From the NCBI RefSeq assembly GCF_001424875.1, contig NZ_LMCT01000001.1:610886-674885 (forward strand): a stretch of DNA of 64,000 nt, given 5' to 3'. Both the position numbers and the translations under genes were made by a program. The notes under the pieces are model-generated. The model worked only from the letters and a program-made list of their open reading frames with translations, was not told the DNA's origin and ran no database searches. The stretch's first letter is position 1. Every line of letters starts with the position of its first letter. This DNA is from Kitasatospora sp. Root107. GTDB lineage: Bacteria > Actinomycetota > Actinomycetes > Streptomycetales > Streptomycetaceae. Positions 7,891 to 16,220 of this stretch are shown one piece after another.

Positions 7891-8802
7891 ATGGAGCGGT
7901 GGTGGCACTACCTGACGCCTGGTCCGGCGCAGCTGGCCACCGGTCTGGCCTGCCTCGGCGTCGGGATGCAGCGCGGCCGGCTGCCCACCGTCGGGCCGCG
8001 CACCCTGGATCACTGGGTCGCCGTGGTGGTGACCAACGGGCGCGGCTGGTTCACCGGGACGAGCGGCGTGCGCCAGCCGGTGACCGCCCCCGCCGTGCTC
8101 TGGCTGCGCCCCGGCGAACCGCACCACTACGCGCCGGACGACAGCGGCTGGGCCGAGTCCTTCGTCGACTTCACCGGCCCCGGCATCGCCGGGTACCTCG
8201 AGCTCGGCCTACTGCCCGACGTGGACGTGACACCGCTCGCCACCGCCGACTCGGCCCAGCGGGTGGTGGCCCGGATCGCCGGCGCCTGCCGCCGGGGCGG
8301 CCCGTTGGTGGATCTGGAGTCCTCGGCCTGGGTGCACGAGCTGCTGGTCGAGCTGCGCCGCCACCGGGCCGACCTCGACCGCGCCGGCGAGCCGGTGCTC
8401 GAAGTGCTCCGCCGCGATGCCTGCCTGCCGCTCTCGGTGGCCCAGCACGCCCGCCGGGCCGGGCTGACCGTGGCCGAACTGCGCCGCGCCGTCCGCTCGG
8501 TCGGGGCGGTCGGCCCCAAGGAGTACCTGCTGACCGTACGGCTGAACGAGGCCAAGGCCCTGCTCGCCGCCAGCGAACTCCCGGTCGCCGCCGTGGCCCG
8601 CCGGGTCGGCTACGACGATCCGGCCTACTTCACCCGGATCTTCACCCGCCGGGTCGGCCTCGCCCCGTCCGCCTTCCGCGCCCAGCAGTACCGCGGCGAC
8701 GGCCAACTCCGCGCGGTCCCCCAGGAAGAGCTGGCCGAGGAGCTCACCGGCCTCTACGGCCCCGAACGGGCCACCACCGAAGCCGGCCGGGCCAGCGGGT
8801 AA
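7891..8802 (+). CDS. AraC-family transcriptional regulator
   Basis: A 303-aa AraC/XylS-type regulator. The N-terminal part (about 1-130) is a cupin-like sugar-sensing domain (WLRPGEPHHYAP is typical), and the C-terminal ~100 residues before a 40-residue tail form the double helix-turn-helix domain, ending in the signature RVGYDDPAYFTRIFTRRVGLAPSAFR. ATG at 7891 follows AAGGAGG at 6 nt. Its divergent position beside the GH35 operon suggests that it activates that operon in response to a galactoside. The downstream gene is a tiny membrane ORF and then repeat copy 1. Confidence 0.92.
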   Translation: MERWWHYLTPGPAQLATGLACLGVGMQRGRLPTVGPRTLDHWVAVVVTNGRGWFTGTSGVRQPVTAPAVLWLRPGEPHHYAPDDSGWAESFVDFTGPGIAGYLELGLLPDVDVTPLATADSAQRVVARIAGACRRGGPLVDLESSAWVHELLVELRRHRADLDRAGEPVLEVLRRDACLPLSVAQHARRAGLTVAELRRAVRSVGAVGPKEYLLTVRLNEAKALLAASELPVAAVARRVGYDDPAYFTRIFTRRVGLAPSAFRAQQYRGDGQLRAVPQEELAEELTGLYGPERATTEAGRASG

Positions 8803-8813
8803 CCTCGTTGACC

Positions 8814-8903
8814 GTGGACCCCAAGACCCGAATGCGAATCGTGAGCGGCGCACTGGCGCTGCTGCTGGCCGTAGTGATCATCAGCGCCCTGGTCCGCCGC
8901 TAG
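8814..8903 (+). CDS. Possible tiny single-TM protein (29 aa)
   Basis: A 29-residue frame (GTG at 8814, ATG alternative at 8832) with a basic start, DPKTRMR, then an uninterrupted hydrophobic helix of about 18 residues and a basic end, LVRR. Topologically this is a complete small membrane peptide. No clear ribosome site is seen; it starts 11 bases after the regulator stop, so translation could be coupled. I recall similar tiny proteins near serC in streptomycetes but cannot confirm it. It may be chance. Confidence 0.4.
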   Translation: MDPKTRMRIVSGALALLLAVVIISALVRR

Positions 8904-8923
8904 GCCCTCCGGGCATCAGCCAT

Positions 8924-9039
8924 CAGGGGCTCGGGGAACTGCGACGCCGACCTCGTACAAGGTGATCCGTCCGTGCGTGGTCAGGCACTTTCGCCTGTGT
9001 CCCGCACGCCAGATCTCGTCGCCGTTCCCCGAGCCCCTG
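8924..9039 (+). repeat. Dispersed palindromic element, copy 1
   Basis: The element is 116 bp with 16-bp perfect terminal inverted repeats (CAGGGGCTCGGGGAAC at 8924-8939 and its complement at 9024-9039). The interior carries the family blocks GGTGATCCGT and GGTCAGGCACTTTCGC. It lies between the end of the AraC/small-ORF unit and the convergent serC stop, where a long stem would serve as a bidirectional terminator. Its left flank (GGGCATCAGCC) is the complement of the right flank of copy 3. Confidence 0.9.
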
Positions 9040-9062
9040 GTCAGCTCTGGCTGAGCACGTGC

Positions 9063-10190
<1,128 letters not shown>

Positions 10191-10268
10191 CTACTGCCCG
10201 GGATTGCGAACTCGGAACGCCCGTCCGCCCGCTGAGATGTGATCTTGCCCGCTCAGAGCAGGTGTGCA

Positions 10269-10298
10269 GCGGGTCCGGGACAGCTGCCCCGGACCCGC
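10269..10298 (-). terminator. Stem-loop terminator after citrate synthase
   Basis: A perfect 11-bp stem (10269-10279 with 10288-10298, GCGGGTCCGGG arm) with an 8-base loop is placed 19 bases beyond the citrate synthase stop on the minus strand. Confidence 0.75.
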
Positions 10299-10317
10299 CC
10301 GAAAGGGTGACGCCGCG

Positions 10318-11418
10318 TCAGTGCGCGATCGACTCGTAGCCCTCGATGTCCTCCGGCCGACGCGCGGCCGGGCCGATGTAGCGGGCGGCCGGACGGACCA
10401 GCCGGCCGGTGCGCTTCTGCTCCAGGATGTGGGCGGACCAGCCGGCCGTCCGGGCGCAGGTGAACATCGAGGTGAACATGTGCGCCGGGACCTCGGCGAA
10501 GTCCAGCATGATGGCGGCCCAGAACTCCACGTTGGTGGCCAGCACGCGGTCGGGGCGGCGGTTGTGCAGCTCCTCCAGCGCGGCCTTCTCCAGCGCCTCG
10601 GCGATCTCGAAGCGCGGGGCGCCGAGCTCCTTGGCGGTGCGGCGCAGCACGCGGGCGCGCGGGTCCTCGGCGCGGTAGACCCGGTGGCCGAAGCCCATCA
10701 GGCGCTCACCGTTGTCGAGGGCCTTGCGGACGTACGCGGCGGCGTCGCCGGTCCGCTCGATCTCCTCGATCATGCCGAGCACCCGGGACGGGGCGCCGCC
10801 GTGCAGCGGGCCCGACATCGCCCCGACCGCGCCGGAGAGCGCGGCCGCCACGTCGGCGCCGGTGGAGGCGATCACCCGGGCGGTGAAGGTGGAGGCGTTC
10901 ATGCCGTGCTCGGCGGCCGAGGTCCAGTACGCGTCGATCGCCTTGACGTGCTTCGGGTCCGGCTCGCCGCGCCAGCGGATCATGAACCGCTCGACCACGG
11001 TCTCGGCCTTGTCGATCTCGCTCTGCGGGACCATCGGGCGGCCCTGGCCACGGGCGGACTGCGCAACGTACGAGAGCGCCATGACGGCGGCCCTGGCGAG
11101 GTTGTCGCGGGCCTCCTCGGCGGAGATGTCGAGCAGCGGCTTGAGACCCCAGACCGGGGCGAGCATGGCCAGCGCGGACTGCACGTCGACCCGGATGTCA
11201 CCGGAGTGCACCGGGATCGGGAACGGCTCGGCGGCGGGCAGGCCCGGGTTGAACTTGCCGTCCACGAGCAGGCCCCAGACGTGCCCGAACGAGACGTGTC
11301 CGACCAGGTCGTCGATGTCCACACCGCGGTAGCGCAGTGCGCCGCCCTCACGGTCCGGTTCGGCGATCTCGCTCTCGAACGCGACGACTCCCTCGAGCCC
11401 GGGTACGAAGTCGGACAT
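10318..11418 (-). CDS. Citrate synthase (type 2 / CitA-like)
   Basis: A 366-aa citrate synthase condensing acetyl-CoA with oxaloacetate. Catalytic landmarks are the His in MSGPLHGGAP and the second His in MGFGHRVYRAEDPR; the catalytic Asp should lie in the later segment. The length (366 aa) fits the shorter citrate synthase 2 group, which in streptomycetes is a second enzyme beside the main one, so it may be a paralogue with methylcitrate activity. ATG at 11418 is preceded by GAAGGAG at about 5 nt; the frame extends upstream without support. It diverges from pdxH across a region with a striking inverted repeat. In other actinomycetes serC and citrate synthase genes are also near neighbours. 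Confidence 0.92.
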   Translation of the reverse strand: MSDFVPGLEGVVAFESEIAEPDREGGALRYRGVDIDDLVGHVSFGHVWGLLVDGKFNPGLPAAEPFPIPVHSGDIRVDVQSALAMLAPVWGLKPLLDISAEEARDNLARAAVMALSYVAQSARGQGRPMVPQSEIDKAETVVERFMIRWRGEPDPKHVKAIDAYWTSAAEHGMNASTFTARVIASTGADVAAALSGAVGAMSGPLHGGAPSRVLGMIEEIERTGDAAAYVRKALDNGERLMGFGHRVYRAEDPRARVLRRTAKELGAPRFEIAEALEKAALEELHNRRPDRVLATNVEFWAAIMLDFAEVPAHMFTSMFTCARTAGWSAHILEQKRTGRLVRPAARYIGPAARRPEDIEGYESIAH

Positions 11419-11747
11419 GACGGCTCCTTCAGTGTTCCGATTCCGGCGGGCCGCCGCTGGTGGGGCGGGCGACGCCGGTGACCGATGGTGTGTTGGCACT
11501 CGGTGTCAGCCTGACAGGCACGGAGTGCATTGCGCCAGACACCACCACGGTGATGTTTCCCGGTGGCCGCCCCGGCCTGGTCAGTCCGCGGTCCGGCGGC
11601 GTTGGCGGACCCGGTGGGATGTTCCGGACGAACCCGGGCAATCCCCTGCCTGGCGGTGGGTGGAGCGGTGGCGAGACACCTTATCTCCCACCCGGGTTTG
11701 CCTGGACGTAGCGGTATCCGACGCTTGTCGTACGGGATGATGTTGCC
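11419..11747. promoter_or_regulatory. Divergent control region citrate synthase / pdxH with nested palindrome
   Basis: No gene is supported in these 329 bases. A palindrome TGTCAG-C-CTGACA lies at 11504-11516, flanked by outer arms GCACTC (11496-11501) and GAGTGC (11523-11528). Placed about 80-90 bases upstream of the citrate synthase start, it is a reasonable operator candidate for a dimeric repressor, though the binding protein is unknown. Confidence 0.45.
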
Positions 11748-12446
11748 GTGCCTACCGCGGATCGTCACCCGACCCCTCCGGCCACGCCCACCGAGGCCCG
11801 GCCCACCCCGGACCCGAGCGTGATGCGCAAGCATTACCAGCACGAGGGCCTGGCCGAGAAGCAGCTCATGGCCGAGCCGGTCGCCCAGTTCACCGAGTGG
11901 TTCCACCAGGCGGTGGACGCCGGGGTGACCGAGCCCAACGCGATGGTGCTGAGCACCGCCGACGCGCAGGGCCGGCCGAGTTCGCGGACCGTGCTGCTGA
12001 AGGGCTACGACCGGCGCGGCTTCGTGTTCTTCACCAACTACGGCTCCCGCAAGGGCAGCGAACTGGCCGTCAATCCCTGGGCCTCGCTGCTCTTTCCGTG
12101 GATCTCGATCTCCCGGCAGGTGGTGGTCGGCGGCCGGGTCGAGAAGGTCGGCCGGGACGAGACCGCCGCCTACTTCCGGACCCGCCCGCACGGCTCCCAG
12201 CTCGGCGCCTGGGCCAGTGAGCAGTCCAGCCCGGTGAGCAGCCGGGAGGTGCTGGAGCAGCGGTACGCGGAGCTGGAGCGGCGCTACCCGGAGGGCGAGG
12301 GCGTGCCGGTGCCGCCGTTCTGGGGCGGCTACCGGGTGGTCCCGGAGACCGTGGAGTTCTGGCAGGGCCGGGAGAACCGGCTGCACGACCGGCTCCGCTA
12401 CCTCGCCGAGGGCGGCGGCTGGCGGGTCGAGCGGCTCTGCCCGTGA
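11748..12446 (+). CDS. pdxH: Pyridoxamine 5'-phosphate oxidase
   Basis: A 232-aa FMN enzyme that oxidises pyridoxamine- or pyridoxine-phosphate to pyridoxal phosphate. The family pattern is clear: [29 protein letters not shown] (FMN and substrate binding, Arg and Lys rich), the Ser-Gln rich [12 protein letters not shown] segment, and the C-terminal [25 protein letters not shown] that holds the conserved RxH of the active site. The N-terminal ~25 residues are Pro/Thr-rich and variable. GTG at 11748 is the likely start; the ATG at 11823 (MRKHYQHEG) would also give a full domain. It diverges from citrate synthase and is followed after 203 bases by the FxS precursor gene. Confidence 0.94.
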   Translation: MPTADRHPTPPATPTEARPTPDPSVMRKHYQHEGLAEKQLMAEPVAQFTEWFHQAVDAGVTEPNAMVLSTADAQGRPSSRTVLLKGYDRRGFVFFTNYGSRKGSELAVNPWASLLFPWISISRQVVVGGRVEKVGRDETAAYFRTRPHGSQLGAWASEQSSPVSSREVLEQRYAELERRYPEGEGVPVPPFWGGYRVVPETVEFWQGRENRLHDRLRYLAEGGGWRVERLCP

Positions 12447-12649
12447 AGATCGTTTCGGGCGCGCGCGACTGACCCTACGTCAATCGCAGTAGTACCCGCT
12501 CGCACGAACTGATGGATTTATGGCCATTTGGCGGGCGGTACGTAGGCGCGTCCGGGACACTCGGCGGTAGTCGGGCGGGCTCGGAGCCGGTGCAAGTGAC
12601 TCCGGGTTACCCCGTTTCCCCGCGCTTCAACCGCAGAAACGAGACTGCA

Positions 12650-12832
12650 ATGGTCACCGCACTCGCCATCCGGCCTGCTGACCGCGACTCCGTCGAGCAG
12701 CCCGCACCTCGGGCCTCGCTCGCCGCCCTCGCCGCTCTGGGCACCGATCACCTCACCGCCGAGCTGCACCGGGCCCTGCCCGGCCAGGAGAGCGGCCAGG
12801 TCGCCGTGGCGGCCTTCAACTCCTCCATCTGA
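12650..12832 (+). CDS. fxsA: FxSxx-COOH RiPP precursor peptide (FxsA)
   Basis: A 60-aa precursor starting MVTALAIRPADRDS and ending AVAAFNSSI. The terminal five residues fit the defining FxSxx-COOH motif. Residues 1 to about 50 are the leader. In this family the radical SAM enzyme FxsB links the aromatic ring of the Phe to the beta-carbon of the Ser two residues later, making a three-residue cyclophane; here that would be Phe56 and Ser58. The frame is open upstream to 12512, but ATG 12650 gives the normal length. Ribosome site is weak. The radical SAM gene follows 31 bases later. The region 12447-12649 upstream is AT-richer than its surroundings around 12505-12530 and probably holds the promoter. 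Confidence 0.88.
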   Translation: MVTALAIRPADRDSVEQPAPRASLAALAALGTDHLTAELHRALPGQESGQVAVAAFNSSI

Positions 12833-12863
12833 CGCCTCCCGCGCAGCCGGCCGACACCACGTC

Positions 12864-15224
12864 ATGTCCCGTCCCCCCGTGGCGTTCTCGCAGTTCGTCC
12901 TCAAGGTGCACAGCCGCTGTGACCTGTCCTGTGATCACTGCTACGTGTACGAGCACGCCGACACCAGTTGGCGTGGCAAGCCGCGCACCGTCTCGGAGCG
13001 CGTCCTCGCGGCGACCGCCGACCGCATCGCGGAGCATGCCCTGGCCCACCGGCTGACGGCCGTCCACGTGGTGCTGCACGGCGGGGAGCCGCTGCTCGCG
13101 GGCCCCGCCGTGCTGCGCCGGGCCGCCGAGCTGCTGCGCGCCGCCCTCCCCCCGGGCTGCGCGCTCGACCTGCGCATCCACACCAACGGCGTCCAGCTGT
13201 CCGAGCGGTTCTGCGACCTGTTCGCCGAGCTGGACATCAAGGTCGGCATCTCGCTGGACGGCGACCGCGCCGCCAACGACCGGCACCGCAGGTACGCCGA
13301 CGGCCGCAGCAGCCACCGCAAGGTGCTGGCCGCCGTCGAGCTGCTCCGCCGCCCCGCTTACCGCCACCTGTACGCCGGGCTGCTCTGCACCATCGACGTC
13401 GAGAACGACCCGGTCGCCGTCTACGACGCGCTGGTCGAACTCGCCCCGCCCCGGATCGACTTCCTACTCCCGCACGCGACCTGGGACGACCCGCCGAAAC
13501 GTCCCTCCGGTGCGGGGCCCGCCCCGTACGCCGACTGGCTGCTGACGATCCACCGGCGCTGGACGGCGCAGGGCCGCCCGGTACCGGTCCGGATCTTCGA
13601 CTCGGTGCACCGCACCCTGCGCGGCCGCTCCAGCCTCACCGAGTCGCTCGGCCTCGACCCCGCCGACCTGGTGGTGATCGAGACCGACGGCACACTGGAG
13701 CAGGCGGACAGCCTCAAGACGGCGTACGACGGCGCGCCCGAGACCGGCTTCGACGTCTTCGCGCACACCCTGGACGAGGTGGCCGGGCACCCGGGCATGA
13801 TGGAACGTCAGTCCGGTCTGGCCGGGCTGAGCGCGGACTGCCGGGCCTGCCCCGTGGTCCGCTCCTGCGGCGGCGGTCTGTACGCGCACCGGTACCGGAG
13901 CGACCATGGATTCGACAACCCCTCCGTCTTCTGCGGGGATCTGATGAAGCTGATCACCACCATCCGGGACCGGGTCGCCCCCCCGGCCATCGTCCCCGCC
14001 CAGCCGGGCCCGTCCGAAGGGGCCCTCACCGAGGCCCAGTTGGCCGAGCTGGCCACCGGGCACGGCAGCGCGTCCACCGTCCAAGCCCTGGCCTCGGCCC
14101 AACTCGGGCTGACCAGAAAGCTGCTGGCCGCCCTCTCGGCTTCCGCCCCGGAACCCTGGGCGCTGCTGGCCGAGTTGGACAGCACCGCGCCGGACGCGCT
14201 GGACGCCACCCTCGGCCATCCGTACGTCCGGGCCTGGGCGGTGCGCTGCCTGGACCGTGACCCCGGGGCCGACCTCGGCGGCTTCGCCGAGCTGGCTGCC
14301 GCCGCCGCGCTCCGGGCCGGGTGGGAGTTCGAGCTGCCGGTCCCGGTCCGGGGCGGTGCGGTGCACCTGCCGACGCTGGGCCGGGTCGAGGTCGGCGGGG
14401 CGGGCGAGGCGGTGCTGCGCGGCGCCAAGGACGGGTTCACCGTCCGGGACGTCACGGTGGGCTGGGACGACCCGGCCGCCGGCCCCTGGCAGCCCGTCCG
14501 CCGGGTCGCGCTGCCCGGCGGCTGGACGCTCGCCCTGGAGGACACCGACCCGCAGCGCGACAGCCACCAGTGGCCGGTCACCGACCGGCTGACCGACGGC
14601 GAGCTGCTGGCCTGGACGGGCAGCCTGCGAGAGGCCTGGGAGCTGCTCGGCCGCGACCTGCCCGAGCACGCGGCCGGCCTGCGAGCCGGGCTCAGCACCC
14701 TCACCCCGCTCCGACCGGGCCCCGCCGGACGGGACGTCAGCGCGGCGGCCCGGCAGGCCTTCGGCGCGGTCGGCATCGCCCGCCCAGGCACCGCACCGAT
14801 CCTGGCGCTGCTGCTGGCGCACGAGTTCAACCACGTCAAACTCGGCGCCGTGCTGGACTTCCACGACCTCTACGACCCGGCCGACGAGCGCCTCTTCCAC
14901 GCCCCCTGGCGCCCCGACCCACGCCCCCTGGAGGGCCTCCTCCAGGGCACCTACGCCCACCTCGCCGTCACCGAGTTCTGGGCCACCCGGGTCCACGCCT
15001 ACGTCGGCCTCGACAGCCCCGCCGCCACCCACGCCCGCACCCAGCACACCACCTGGCACACCCACACCGCCGCCGCCGTCGAAACCCTGGCCGCCTCGGG
15101 CTCCCTGACGCCCCTGGGCGCCCGCTTCGTGGAAGGCATGCAGTCGAGCACGGCGCTCAGGCATCTACGGTCAGGGGCTCGGGGAACTGCGACGCCGACC
15201 TCGGAACAGGTGATCCGTGCGTAA
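12864..15224 (+). CDS. fxsB: Radical SAM/SPASM cyclophane synthase FxsB fused to an HExxH domain
   Basis: A 786-aa fusion. Residues 1 to about 370 are a radical SAM enzyme with CxxxCxxC (C19, C23, C26) binding the SAM cluster, the GGEPL motif, and a Cys-rich SPASM region (CRACPVVRSCGGG to FCGDL). From about residue 390 to the end runs the HExxH-containing extension, with HEFNH at 653-657 in a helix, a class named HEXXH peptide-modification proteins or 2-oxoglutarate-HExxH peptide beta-hydroxylases. Here the motif is intact, so a second modification of the peptide is possible. ATG at 12864; no clear ribosome site, 31 bases from fxsA. The last about 23 residues (after FVEGMQSST) are encoded by repeat copy 2 and its flank, so the natural C-terminus has been replaced. 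Confidence 0.9.
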   Translation: MSRPPVAFSQFVLKVHSRCDLSCDHCYVYEHADTSWRGKPRTVSERVLAATADRIAEHALAHRLTAVHVVLHGGEPLLAGPAVLRRAAELLRAALPPGCALDLRIHTNGVQLSERFCDLFAELDIKVGISLDGDRAANDRHRRYADGRSSHRKVLAAVELLRRPAYRHLYAGLLCTIDVENDPVAVYDALVELAPPRIDFLLPHATWDDPPKRPSGAGPAPYADWLLTIHRRWTAQGRPVPVRIFDSVHRTLRGRSSLTESLGLDPADLVVIETDGTLEQADSLKTAYDGAPETGFDVFAHTLDEVAGHPGMMERQSGLAGLSADCRACPVVRSCGGGLYAHRYRSDHGFDNPSVFCGDLMKLITTIRDRVAPPAIVPAQPGPSEGALTEAQLAELATGHGSASTVQALASAQLGLTRKLLAALSASAPEPWALLAELDSTAPDALDATLGHPYVRAWAVRCLDRDPGADLGGFAELAAAAALRAGWEFELPVPVRGGAVHLPTLGRVEVGGAGEAVLRGAKDGFTVRDVTVGWDDPAAGPWQPVRRVALPGGWTLALEDTDPQRDSHQWPVTDRLTDGELLAWTGSLREAWELLGRDLPEHAAGLRAGLSTLTPLRPGPAGRDVSAAARQAFGAVGIARPGTAPILALLLAHEFNHVKLGAVLDFHDLYDPADERLFHAPWRPDPRPLEGLLQGTYAHLAVTEFWATRVHAYVGLDSPAATHARTQHTTWHTHTAAAVETLAASGSLTPLGARFVEGMQSSTALRHLRSGARGTATPTSEQVIRA

Positions 15225-15286
15225 ATGGTCAGGCACTTTCGCAGTGACCCCGGCGCCAGACCTCCTCGCAGTTCCCCGAGCCCCTA
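15172..15286 (+). repeat. Dispersed palindromic element, copy 2 (inserted at the 3' end of fxsB)
   Basis: A 20-bp perfect inverted repeat (15173-15192 with 15266-15285) encloses the family blocks GGTGATCCGT and GGTCAGGCACTTTCGC. The first 53 bases are translated as the end of fxsB, whose TAA stop at 15222-15224 lies inside the element. The left flank (GGCGCTCAGGCATCTACGG, from 15152) also occurs next to copy 4, so the repeated unit is modular and extends further into the gene. Confidence 0.92.
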
Positions 15287-15314
15287 GGTAGTGCCACTGA
15301 AGGAGAGAGCGCCC

Positions 15315-16103
15315 GTGACCGGCATCGACGAACTGGAGCGCGACCTCCGGTCCCTCGGCATCACGCCGGGCGAAACCCTGCTGGTGCAGTCCTCGCTCCG
15401 CGCCGTCGGCCCGATCGAAGGCGGCCCGGCCACCCTCCTGGCGGCACTACGACACGTCCTCGGCCCCGAAGGCACCGTCGTCGCCTACACCGCGACCCCG
15501 GAGAACTCGAACACCTCCCGCCTCTCGCTGGCCCCCACCGACGGGATGACGGACCAACAGAAGCAGGCGTACTGGGATTCACGCCCCCCCTTCGACCCGG
15601 ACACCACCCCGACCTCACGCATTCTCGGCCACTTCTCCGAAGTCCTGCGGCAGACCCCGGGCGCCCGCCGCAGCCACCACCCGCAGACCTCCTTCGCCGC
15701 CATCGGCCGCCGGGCAGCCGAACTGACGGACGCTCACCCGCTCGAGTCGCACCTCGGCGAGTCCTCCCCGATCGGCCGCCTGTACGCCGCCCGGGCCCGC
15801 GCCCTGCTGATCGGTGTACCGGTCTGGTGCTGCACGGCGCTGCATCTGGCGGAGTACCGGCAGCCCGATCCGCCGATCCAGACCTACAGCTGCGTGCTGC
15901 CGAACGGCCGCTGGCAGTCCTTCGACGCGGTGCACCTGCGGGACGAGCACTTCGAACCGATGACCGGTGTACTGAGCGAGATGCCCAGCCTGCACCGGGG
16001 CCGGCTGGGCGCTGCGGACTGCTTCGTGATGGACATCGCGGACGGGGTCGACGTGGCCGACAAGTTCCTCCGGGACAACGCCCTATTCCATTCCAGAACC
16101 TGA
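15315..16103 (+). CDS. AAC(3)-family acetyltransferase in the FxS locus
   Basis: A 262-aa protein of the aminoglycoside N(3)-acetyltransferase fold (acetyl-CoA dependent). Recognisable are LVQSSLRAVGPIEGG near the N-terminus, where most family members have His instead of the Gln, the HHPQTSFAAIGRRA block and GESSPIGRLY. GTG 15315 is preceded by AAGGAGAG (15300-15307) at 7 nt, which rules out the earlier in-frame GTG at 15291. AAC(3)-like genes are commonly placed between the FxS radical SAM gene and the TIR gene, so it more likely modifies the peptide or a small molecule of that system than it defends against aminoglycosides. The upstream repeat copy 2 probably weakens read-through from fxsB. 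Confidence 0.85.
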   Translation: MTGIDELERDLRSLGITPGETLLVQSSLRAVGPIEGGPATLLAALRHVLGPEGTVVAYTATPENSNTSRLSLAPTDGMTDQQKQAYWDSRPPFDPDTTPTSRILGHFSEVLRQTPGARRSHHPQTSFAAIGRRAAELTDAHPLESHLGESSPIGRLYAARARALLIGVPVWCCTALHLAEYRQPDPPIQTYSCVLPNGRWQSFDAVHLRDEHFEPMTGVLSEMPSLHRGRLGAADCFVMDIADGVDVADKFLRDNALFHSRT

Positions 16104-16220
16104 CCTTCCTACACTGAAGGCCCTCTGTGGGGGAAAGACGCGGCTGGGAACTGAGCACACCCCGGCTACGTCTGAGACGGTGCACCACCAACACACCGGA
16201 TGGTCTCGGGGGAGGCGCGT

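Noticed and set aside
12512..12649. Extended N-terminus of the FxS precursor gene
   Set aside because: The frame is open for 46 more codons, but the sequence there is Gly/Pro/Arg-rich and unlike precursor leaders; ATG 12650 gives the normal 60-aa length.
12968..14260. Long Arg/Pro-rich frames over fxsB on both strands
   Set aside because: Typical products of reading a GC-rich gene in another frame; no hydrophobic or family pattern.
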